Assembly (NCBI GenBank): GCA_946894095.1 | Contig: OX335643.1 | Coordinates: 10,093,036-10,157,035 of the forward strand | DNA length: 64,000 bases | Source of the DNA: Incurvaria masculella | Lineage: Eukaryota > Arthropoda > Insecta > Lepidoptera > Incurvariidae | Reading direction: 5' to 3' | Shown here: positions 40,401 to 52,400 of the stretch, piece by piece | Layout of the letters: each line of letters starts with the position of its first letter | How positions within the stretch are numbered: position 1 is the stretch's first letter | Translations under genes and position numbers: made by a program | Notes under the pieces: generated by a model | Databases searched by the model: none | What the model saw: the letters and a program-made list of their open reading frames with translations, nothing else | What the model was told of the DNA's origin: nothing

Positions 40401-43400
40401 TATTGTCCATATGATGGCTTGAATTGCCAATCGTAAGTCTTTGTAAATCGAAACCTATGCTTTCTCCACTAGATTTCCCCTTTCCATACATACATACCAT
40501 CAAATCGATTCCCCGAGGGATAAGCAAAGGTAATAGATGGCCATGGTTATATTACAGAATAATGACTTCCACTACGGACGTACATATTCATAAATCTTAT
40601 ACGATTAGGGATGCTACGCGCCTCACCTTCACGAAGTACGTCGTTAGTTTGGCCGTGGTACGTTCTTCTTGAACTCTCAGGCAGTCCGATTCCACTCACT
40701 TCGAATATTTGGTTCGTCATTCTTTCGTCACTCATTCGCTCTACATATATGTCCAAACTATGTCAACTGTCGACACTATTATTTCAGCTGACACTGCTCT
40801 GTAAGCAATTATTGCAGAGTTTGTCCCCTTTCCTTCATTCTGAAGGATACAGTTAAACTCTCTAGAATAAAATAAACATTCTGGGCATTGCAAGCTATCG
40901 CAGATCTTGTCCCCTTTCTTTCTTTCTTTCTAACTAATACAGTTAAGCTCACTAGAATAAAAGCAGACAATACTCAATGATGCTGTTCATTCCTGGCAGT
41001 TCTGGCATTGCACCTAGTCCCTTCAGAATGGATGGACTTTGTTGGAATTGGGTAACTTTTCGGGACACTATGTTGATTCGTTCTCAATTCGCTCACCTGG
41101 TCGTAATCCGGCGATCCGGACTCCGAGAGGCGCGGGCTGAGCTCGTGCCGGCGCGGCTCCTCCTCGGAGTGCGCCAGGATGACCAGAGCGGCGAGGGTGC
41201 TCAGCAACGGCATGGTGACCACGGACCACGGCCGACCCATGCTACCCGTTCACGAACTGCGCCCCTGCTTCACGCGACAGCCGTTTCAGAGGGAAATGCG
41301 TGTTTTTAACTGCTCACACTTCAGCACGTCTTTGTGACAATGTCGGCGATTCAAATATAGGCAGGCATTAAAATCGGTCAACGTTTGTCAAAGGTTAATG
41401 TGTATTTAAGGCGGTAGAGATGCGAAGAATAAGAGGAAGTTGAAGTAAGAAGTAAACGCGTCCCCGAAGTGTTCGACACCAATGAACGTCAAATTAACTG
41501 ACAGCTCACGAAAAGTTTCTATGTAAATGCACTTTGGTCTTGTTTAAGTTCACATCATCGAAGTGATCATCATCACTTGGTGGTTTCACTTGGTTCGCGT
41601 ATTTTCTTCCGACCGGAAAAGTGAGGTTAAAGCACGTCAGCGTGGTGCGGCCATCGGCGGACGACTGGTGCATCGCGGCGCGATAGCCGCTCCGGGAGCT
41701 GGGCGCGTAGCTCCGGCGAGTTGCTTGCGCGAGAGTCGGATTCACCGGAGTTTTTACTTTTAATTATATTTAATTGCACGCGAAGATTAGTAAAATTGTT
41801 ATGCGTAAAATGACTGCATAGCCTGTTGGTTCGGAATTGAATTGTTGCTTCGGGCATTTTATAACGTACTTTCAATTACTACTGAGGGCATTCTAGCACA
41901 TAATAAGAAGTGCGGGTAATGATAATTTCGTAGAAATACGTTTAAGCCTGGTTTTCACCGACTGCTGATTTATTTTAATTGACACTTAAAGGGCCTTTAT
42001 TATTAAAGTGCTGATTATCTTGTACTGGTATCGATTGCGAGATGGTAAGAAAGGCCTTTTAATGTAAGGATTAAGCTAATCAGTACTTGGTGAGAGAGAC
42101 CCTAAGTATTTTTTGTATTTTTGACCGACTTTACAAAAGGAGGAGGTTCGACTTTATGTATCGCAGAGTTTTTAAATACGGTGCCAATCCAGTAGAGTTC
42201 ATGTAGAGGATGGCTTCCCAAAATAAAACTTATGCTCCCAAATACGGCAAAAAAAAATCGAATGAGCAGAAGAAAGGGTCATGAAGGAAGATGCTCGTTT
42301 TTCGGTTTATCCAATGATTTCGGGAGGATTTTCTGATTCCTCGAACTCCCGCACCTACGATTTCCCGACCTTACCATCAATTTGATAGGATTTCTAATGA
42401 TTTCCTTGGGATTCCCACATTTCCTAAGATTCCTCGATCTCTCACCAGATTTCTCGATCTCCCTGACATTAATATTGATATTCCCTGACTAATATACCAA
42501 ATAATTATAAACCCGATTCCCTGAGTGACTGGCAGTAATGGGAGGGCCGTTACTGATATTTTCTATTACAATGGGATTGTACACCACGAACCTAACCTAA
42601 CCAAACCTACCACCAGCTTGCCCGGTCAACAAGGAGTATTACCTAGAAATCTGCAAAATAGACCAGAACTCTGAAAGAACAACTCGTTCCAATTGCACCA
42701 TGATAACGCGCCCGCTCACGCCTCGCGGGTTGTAAGCGAATTTTGACAACGAAACCGCATCACGGTGGCTGAGGCTTCCATGCGGTCTGCGTTGAAGCCT
42801 CAGCCACCGTAATGCGCCGACTTGGCCCCTTGCGACTCTTTCCTGTGGGTTTACTCATGAGAGATCCATGGTAAATTAACTCGCCGGGTGAACATGCAAG
42901 TGAGTAATTCAACCAGATATGAGTATTTAATTGCATTTCGTACCATACAAAATGTCAACCGTCGTGCTATTCGGCTAAGTGAACTGAAATTTACCCGTTA
43001 GCATAGTACATAATGCAACTAAATGTCAGTTTAAATCACTCATTCGCCTGTTCACCCGGCGAGTAAATTTACCATGGTAACGCCATTTTAAACGCTGTTT
43101 AAACATTAAGGCGCTAGGACTAGCCAACTACTCGCGCCATACAAATGCACTTTTTAACAAATGTAATAATATGTAGTGAAACGCTTCAGCAAATCCAAAT
43201 AGAACTCCAGACTGATAATGGATTGTTAATATTTTTTTATTCCATCATTTATTTAAATAATAATAAAAATAAAAAAGTTGATTTTTCTCATTAGAAATCT
43301 GAAAGTAATTCGATTTCTAGATATAAGCAAAAACAGCATATATGCATAAACAAAAAATTCCATTTGCTTTTAGATTTCTACATTTAGTCAAAAAAGTTCG

Positions 43401-46400
43401 GAAATGGACACCGTTTCCGCAACGTATTTTGTATAGAAAAAGGAAACATACATTAACGAAAATAATTCGATTCCTAAACAAGGAATCATATATTGTAAGA
43501 ATGACACTTATAATCGTCAGACTTAGTTAGTTAACTTGGGGTGCCTCGTCTAACTTTGCGATTTGGCTAGTACCAGGCCCTTAAGAGAACTTTGAAAGGA
43601 CGACGTTTCGTGACAATAGAGGCGGTAAAGACCGAATCGCTTAAAGACATGACAAAAATATATTCAAAAAATGCCAAGTGATGATGATTACTTTGAAGGG
43701 GACTATATTATTATTGGGGAATAAACACAATTTTTGTGTATTTTTTATCACCCCGTCCTTGTCACAATTTTGCGAAAATGTTTTTTATGTGCTGTGTGGG
43801 TTTAGACACTAAAAATAATACATTAGTTAGGGCATGTAGCTATTGAAAAGGTACCCAACTTTCTGCTATATTTGTCCGCCTTGGGCGACTGAATGCCTGT
43901 GTTGCGAAGCACGCCCGTTCCGCGCCGCGTGTGGCGTGATGCGGCTTGCCATTTAGTAAAATGATATGCATAATGCACGCCGATATAAGATGGATCTGTG
44001 CATGTGCAGATTTCGCTTCCCCGCCACCGCCGCCGTCGCCGGCTGCCGCAAGCAGGCGCTCGCGTTGCATCCGTCAGACCGGACATTGTTTTGACCTGGA
44101 CTTGGACATGTAAAGCGAAAAAGTGAGGAATAGAAGAACGAAACTAATTTACAATAAGGGGACCTTGCTCGGGAACCATTACCTTTTCAGCCATCGTTAT
44201 TTTTCTATTGTGGCGGTATCTGTGCGTAGTGAAATCGTTATTTTTTTTATTGTGGCGGCTGATCCAGCTGTGCGTAGTGAAGCGTTAGTCTACCTTGCTT
44301 GCTGGAAGCGAGTTCGATCGCAACCTCTAGAGGCAATTGGGCTTTCCTAGCTTGTCATCTGCTTTGCATGCTGGAGATCTGGAGTTCGATCGCATTTTTC
44401 AGAGGCAAGTTGACCCTTCCTGGTTCGTCGTCTGCCTTGCGTTCTGGAGGTCTCGAGTTCAAACGCAACCTTCAGAGGCAGGTTCGCCCTTCCTGACTCG
44501 TCGCATGCCTTGCGTTCTGGGGGGTCTCGTGTTCGATCGTAGCCTTTAGAGGCAGTTTGGAGTTTCCTAGCTCGCCATCTGCATTGCATCCCCTAGATCT
44601 TGAGTTCGATCATAACCCTACGAAGCGGGTTGGCCCTTCCTGGTTTGTCGTCTGCTTGCATTCTAGAGGCCTTTAGTTCGATCGCAACCTCCGAAGCGGG
44701 GCCTTACTGGCTTGTCGTTTACCAAGTGTTATATTTTTCAAGTGTTGCCATGTCTCGCGCACTCGTCGCTCTATTGGCACGCCATTTTGGAAAAGGAAGA
44801 TGTGAAACGGAATCCGGCGGGCGCACGCTACCGCGAATGTGTCCCGCGCGCACGCCACGCACTCCCCCCCCCCCCCCCCAATCTTCACACCTCACACCAC
44901 CACAAAGTGTGCGCGCGACCACTCACGAGGGTGCCTTGAGCTCTCGCGAAAGAAGTATTGACCATTTTACTTTTACTAATGCGAAACATATGCTTTTACT
45001 AACCGTGATTAACGTGACAATAAAAAAAAAAACATACATTTAACAGCAGTAAGTTGAATAAAAGGTTTTTTACCAAGCATGATACTGAAAATAGTTATTA
45101 CTCGTTTCAATGCATACTTTGAAAGAGTTGTCTCTCCTTTTTAATAACGACTTAACTTAAGGGAGATAAATAAAGGAATGGCTTTGTGGACGGACGAAAC
45201 CTTTACATCAATCAATATATTTTAAAACATCTATTTAATAATGTATGCATTGATCTTTATATATATCTTGATGATTGCCATTGTTTTTTTTACCACGCTT
45301 TTATTAGCTTGGGTTGTATGTATGTATGTAATGTAATCTTTGAGATTAATTTTCACCAGTTTCCAGAAGTCTGATTAATTTGAAACTTTGCACATGTATC
45401 AAGGACCGATGACAATGCAATAATTTCATAACAGTTTCCCATTATCCTTATTAGGACCGCCAGGATTAAATAATTATTTTATAGATCCTCTGTAGTAATA
45501 ATAACTAATTGATAAATCGAACTAAAAAATGAAAAATAAATAATAGTTTAAAAAAACTAAAAAAACACGCTTTTATAGCTAACTGAACTAAAAAATATAA
45601 AATATTTTTTAATTTTAAAAACTTTATATTACAGTAGTAGAAGATCGAACAATCAATCAGAATTTATCACCTCAAAATAAAATTATAATAAAGTTTAAGT
45701 TATTAACAAAATAATTCAATTCAGAGTAAAAAGCGTGGGGTGCATTTTACTACTTTTCATAACTATCCTCTCATAGATAGTTGCCAATAGAATGATTGTT
45801 ACATTTACTTTATCAAGCACCCCACGCTTTTTACTCTGAATTGAATTATTTGGTTAATAACTTAAACTTTATTATAATTTTATTTTGAGGTGATAAATTC
45901 TGATTGATTGTTCGATCTTCTAATACTGTAATATAAAGTCTTTAAAATTAAAAATTATTTTATATTTTTTAGTTCAGTTAGCTATAAAAGCGTGTTTTTT
46001 TAGTTTTTTTAAACTATTATTTATTTTTTATTTTGAATTTGCAATCCTGTATGCAAATACATCGCTCCTACAATCTCCTGGAACAGTTTGTATCTTCAAT
46101 GATATCCGATAATTTGCCACTTGACGTGCCGTTGTCACTTAATAATTTTGTGATGAAGTTTAAGAAAAAATAAAAATTTAAATACATAGTATCACCTTCT
46201 TACAACTGACTAATACTATGAAATGGTTCTCGAAAACGAAAAACGTAGGGTGCACATTCCCTACACTCCTTAATTGTCTCTGATGCACCCATAGATAAAA
46301 CGGAAGGAGATATGGCATCGAGCGCGCCTACTATGGGACCCGCTGTCTCCAATTTTTAAAACTACCAATCGTAGACTTGTTGGAGGATCTGTACGTGGAA

Positions 46401-49400
46401 CGCTATTTTACAGCACATTCGCGAGCGGTGGCGATGTTTCGACTGTGGGGCATACGACGCGCCGCCGAATTCCCATACAATTATATGGTCATTTTGACCA
46501 TGTAGGGGCGACGCGAAATCGACCGCATGCCACTTCTTCCTTTCTCTTGGGTGGTTGCATCCCACGTTTATGGTTTTCGAGAAATATTTTACAATGTTTA
46601 CTTTGTTTTGAAAACGTGGCATTTTTTTTAAACCGGTTAGGAGTTACATATCTTTTAGGATTCAAGTCTCAAGTTTATCGTGCAGTCAGTATAGAATCGA
46701 TTGAAAAATGTGTACCGAACAGACAAATAAACAGACGAACAAGAAAGCGAGTTAATACAAATTTGTATGAACCAAAATAAATAACCGACTTCAAACAAAA
46801 AGATACGATTATTGTAATGTTTTGAGTCGGCGTCAGCCGGGCACGCGCTGCGCCAATCAAGAGAACCTTGACTACCTTGGCTGACACCGACTCAAAAAAT
46901 AACAATAATCGTAACTACAAAAATGGCAATTATTTTTTCTTTTTAGTGCTTTTTCTATGATTTCGGTTATTTTTTGTAATTTTTTTTATTTGTTTATTTT
47001 TAGTGAATCTGAAGTACACTAACTAATTTGTACACGTCCTTTCCAATAAAAAAAGAATCACTGAAATCGGTTGGCGTTATATTGAGTTATTCGTCTATTT
47101 GTCGCGCACATCTTAATACAAATTTAAGACTTATATGATTTTCTCATGGATATCATTGTCAGACCTTAAGGTCGCCCAACCCGGCGGGACTAACTCATTC
47201 ACGGGCACGGTACAAAACCGTGCTGTTGCGCTCTGGGACCTTCTCTGTTTCAAAGAAAAAGACAGGCTCCGTGATGAGGAAGATACAATATGTCCACAAA
47301 AAAGACAATGTGCATAGTGTATGATTTGGTAAGATGTACGAAAATTTTAATAACAAAACGACTTATAGCTAAAAGTAAACCACGACCGCTGTAGTCGAAA
47401 ATCTAATAAAAACCAAATAGATTATATATCTTGATTAAATAAGCTATGTCTGATGGTTCTTACTTTATCATTGCGTAATCCACCTCCAAAGGTATTGTAT
47501 AAAACGCGCGAAAAATTAGAACTTTCGGACCTTATAACTTAGAAACCAAACACAATTTTACAATGCCAACGGTCATCAGACATCTAGTTCGATCAAATAA
47601 AGCTATTTTGATCAATAATAGGGATCTCTGATAAGAAATATGGCCGTGATCTTCTTTGTATGGGGAGTTGAGCAAGATGGGCCACCTTAACCAAATTAAA
47701 ATGGGACCACTTGGGAAGCCTAGTGCTTTAAAAAAATAATCATCAAAATCGGTTCACCCAGGCAAAAGTTATGAGGTAACAAACATAAAAAATAAACATA
47801 CAGACGAATTGAGAACCTCCTCCTTTTTTGAAGTCGGTTAAAAACCACTGCTATCATCCCAGTATTCGATTCACAGCCATCTATTTGTGCGTTGATTGTT
47901 TAATAGAGAGAATAATTTGTTTATTCTGTAACTTTGTTCAAAATTATCATTATTGAAAGAGGCACATTCGTGAGTTACATCAAGCGATTGACGTGCTCAT
48001 AATCAGTGGTTAATATTGTAATTAGAATATCTCTCTAAAATATTGAACCATGCAGATTGATTGCCCAATTCTTTCACGCGTAGCCATTGCATTAACACTG
48101 TATCTATTATGTTTAGTGTTTATATAGCAAAAACATCTGTTTTTTCGCAAATTATTACGTAACCCAATCTAAACGTAAATGAATGTTGAGCCTGAAAAAC
48201 ATATGTTTTACTTGGGGGTATGTTCCAATAATGTCTTTTGTTCAATTTTAGATAGGGTCAGGTTTTATTAATGTATTAAAATTTGTATGCAGTACTATAC
48301 AATGCAAAGAATATATTTTAAAATGTATAATGAAAAATTGCATATTACTAAATGATAATTACAACCAATCCTTACTAATATTATGAATGCGAAAGTAACT
48401 CTGTCTGTCTGTTACGTTTTTACGCCTAACCCGCTAAACCAATTTTGATGATTTTTGGTTTAGAGACTTGGGAAAGAGCATAGGTTACCTTTTGTGGCCC
48501 TTCCCGGCGGGACTAGCTCATTCGCGGGTACGGTACAAAACCGTGCTATTGCGCTCTGGGACCTTCTCTATTTCAAAGAAAAAGACAGGCTCCGTGATGA
48601 GGAGGATCACAGATATTTGAAGTATATCTATGAGGAGGATGCAACATGTCCACAAAGCAGACAATGCGCAAGGTGTTTGATCTAGTAAGATTTACGAACA
48701 TTTTTATTACAAAACGACTTATAGTAAACCACGACCGCTGTAGTCAAAAATCTAACAAGCTATGTTTGATGAATAATCTTTTTAAGATCGTTGAGTAATC
48801 CACCTGCAAAGCTATTGTATAAAACGCGAGAAAAATTCGAACTTTCGGACCTTATAACTTAGAACCCAAACACAATTTTACAATGCCAACGGTCATCAGA
48901 CATCTAGTTCGATCAATTAAAGCTATTTTGACCAATCTCTGTTTTTTTTGCATCTCTGACTAGAAATATGGGCATGATCTTCTTTCCACGTTTATATGGG
49001 GAGTTTAGCGGGAAGGCCCACCTTAGAAGGGGTGATATATTTTAAATTGTTACCATGGGGCTGGCTTAAGCCTCAAACAATAAAAGGAAAATGAGAAAAA
49101 GATAAGTGAGAATGAGAACTTGACTTCCATTCATTATCTGCTCGGTGAGGGGTTGTTATGGGCAAAAACTAATATACTTCCTAGCAATGCGGCTTGCGTT
49201 ATATAATTTGCACTATTTTTTTATGAAACTGTACTTGGATTCGTTTATTTATCTATTTTCTCCATTAGGTACCTACACACTCTTGAATTCGATTTTGTTT
49301 TAGAGACTAGATTGGTAACACCACGCCTACTGTCGTGATATTGTGAGCCGCATTCGCGAAGAAATTAAGTGTTATGTCCGGGCCTTCTCTTTATATGAGC

Positions 49401-52400
49401 ACCGATACATTGAGCTATATGGAAAACCAAGACGGGTTCAACTCTACCATGTACTGAATAAAGAAGGGTTCTTACAGTTTTACATGGGTTCCGAACCATG
49501 GATTTAGCGAAAATGCACATTTCAATCTTTGCGTTAACCCCTACACTACAGGCAACGCATAACAGTTAACAACACACAGTAACTGTTAATTTTGCTTTTT
49601 CCATACAGTTTTCGTTCGCGGCCCTACAATGACGCGCGAAATACCTATCTATACATAATCAGATATAGTCAATGAAACTTACGCGATCGTGAGCGAAGTG
49701 CAGGGCCATACAAATATTAAATATGTACGTTACGGTAAAATAAATTAAAAATAAAAAAAACAATTGATTTATTAAATAAGTATGATTGACTCCAGATTAA
49801 TATTTCAGACGAGATTTCAGATTTTTCATCTCGGTGGGCATTCATTTTTATGGACGCTCAAAATGGTTTATGTATTTCCAGCAGTTATAATACCCTAGTA
49901 TTTTAGTTGATAAACGTGATTTTTGGCAACAGCCTCTTAATGAACAATAACCCGGCGGTACGGTATCACAGAACCCGCGAAATCGCCTCGTTACGGTAAC
50001 GAGAAACGCATGGGTCGCCCCTCGCGCACGCGCACGCGCAACGCGGCGCAGTCCCACGGATTTGCATAGAAATAATGGCGGCGCTAACGACGCGCGCGCG
50101 GGTGGCGCGGGGTGGCGGCGCGGGGTGGCGGCGCGGTCGGGCGAAAGTGGTTTGGCATCATCCGAGATGAGGCTGCGATCGGTGCGAAAAGTGAAATTCT
50201 CGAATCTTCGGGCGGCAAACGACATTGGTCATCGTTGGCGTAACGATGGTTCGGAGCAGGTTCCCTCGTTATGTAACGTTGCGGTCAATTTAAAATGTAA
50301 CGATTTCGGGAGCGGTCGTTTTTAGGGTTCCGTACCCAAAGGGTACCAACGGAACCCTATTACTAAGCCTCCGCTGTCCGTCCGTCCGTCCGTCCGTCCG
50401 TCTGTCACAGGGCTGTATCTCATGAACCGTAATAGGTAGGCAGCTGAAATGTTCACAAAATTTTTGTATATTTATTTTGCCGCTATAACAACAAATAGGT
50501 AAAATAAACAAATAATAAAAAATAAAGAGGGGTCCTATACAAAAAACCGTTTTTTTGTGTTAAATCTTGTACCATGGTACGGAACCCTTCTTGTGCGAGT
50601 CCGACTCGCACTTGGCCGGTTTTTTTGCTATTCATTGACTACTAAGTCAAAATCTATCAAAATTTGAAAAATCAAGACTTGAAAAATCCGTCCTCTATTT
50701 CGTAATCCCATAAACTTTGAATAAAAGGTTTGGTATGCTACCTAACTTGGATGGCTTATATCACGCCTGCCAATATATGCCAAAAATACCGCATAGGAAC
50801 TAGGTGTAATGCCAGGCCCTTCCCTTTATGAGCATGGCTATATTGAAATGGATAGAAAATACGGAAAATTTAATTGCCGCTTCGTGCATTGTTCATTCGA
50901 AGCTATGGTACCACCGCAGGCGGGATTCCCTTAATAAGTAAGGTAGGGGTAAAACCTACAGTTTTACGTGGGATCTGAACCACGAATGAAGAACCCTTAG
51001 TTGCCTCTTAAGACAAGCACGGGAAGAAATGCAGTGGCCACGTTCTGTAGTTAGGAGGAATGGGTAAAGGATTCAGTCAGACTCGTTTTTGTCCCTGTCT
51101 GAGGTTAGGCTTGTTCGCTAGGAATTCATGTATAACGTGTCGATTATTTATTTAGCCATCAAATTCAAATTCAAAAAAGTTTATTGCGTAAAATATATTC
51201 ACATTAACATAAATACAGAGAGCCACGATAAACAATGCATAAAAACCGGCCAAGTGCGAGTCGGACTCGCACACGAAGGGTTCCGTACCATCACACAAAA
51301 AAAATAAGTTTTTTTGTATGGGGCCTCCCTTGAATTTTTATTGTGTTTTAATTTCACCTATTATAGATATACACTCTATGAAAATTTCAGATGCCTACCT
51401 ATTACGGTTCATGAGATACATCCGTGTGACAGACGGACGGACGGACTGCCAGCAGAGGCTTAGTAATAGGGTTCCGTTGGCATCCTTTGGGTACGGAACT
51501 GGTGGAACGGCGGTGGTTTATAGGTATTCGCTGTAACTCGCGTAGGCATATACCGTTCTAAAGAGATTTCTCTAGACTCATACGTCAATGCGTACCATCC
51601 AATTACTCCCAAAAATATATCCCACGACCGCGACGTGTGTTGGCGTACTCCGTATGATGCGTGCCATTTGAGAGTTGCTATTTATGCCTGTCTGCTATCG
51701 CATTGAAGAAAAGATGGCCTTAACGGCGACGAAAATTGTGTACGTTTTACATGACTCTTATCGTTCTAGGGTCATAAGTCACCTTAAGGTGGCCCAACCC
51801 GGCGGGCCTAACTCATTCGCGGGCACGGTACAAAACAGTGCTGTTGCGCTCTGGGACCTTCTCTGTTTCAAAGAATAAGACAGGCTCCGTGATGAGGAAG
51901 ATGCAACATGTCCACAAAAAAGACAATGTGCATAGTGTATGATTTGGTAAGATTTACGAAAATTTAAATTTCAAAACGACTTATAGCTAAAAGTAAACCA
52001 CGACCGCTGTAGTCAAAAATCTAACAAAAACCAAATAGATCATAAATCTTGATTAAATAAGCTATGTCTGATGACTAATCTTTTTACGATGTTCTTACTT
52101 TATCATTGGACTCCAAAGTTATTGTATAAAACGCGCGAAAAATTCGAACTTTCGGACCGTATAACTTAGAAACCAAACACAATTTTACAATGCCAATGGT
52201 CATCAGACATCTAGTTCGATCAAATAAAGATTTTTTGAGCAACATTTTGGATCTCTGACAAGAAATGTTGGCGTGATCTTCTTTCCCCTTTTGTATGGGG
52301 AGATGAGCGGGATGGGCCACCTTAAGCTTAGAAATAACAACCTTGCAACGTGGTTTCGCGAGGTTAGGTGAATTTGGCTGTGCTGAGCACCGTGGGAGTA

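Noticed and set aside
42300..42480. Ordered minisatellite
   Set aside because: GATTCC-like words recur, but with irregular spacing and no definable unit.
44280..44725. CRISPR-like array
   Set aside because: Unit spacing varies from 63 to 82, no constant repeat/variable spacer pattern exists, and the genome is animal.
49848..50325. Pair of opposite open frames around 50 kb as a gene
   Set aside because: The region is CpG simple sequence giving open frames on both strands, without splice signals or recognisable domains.
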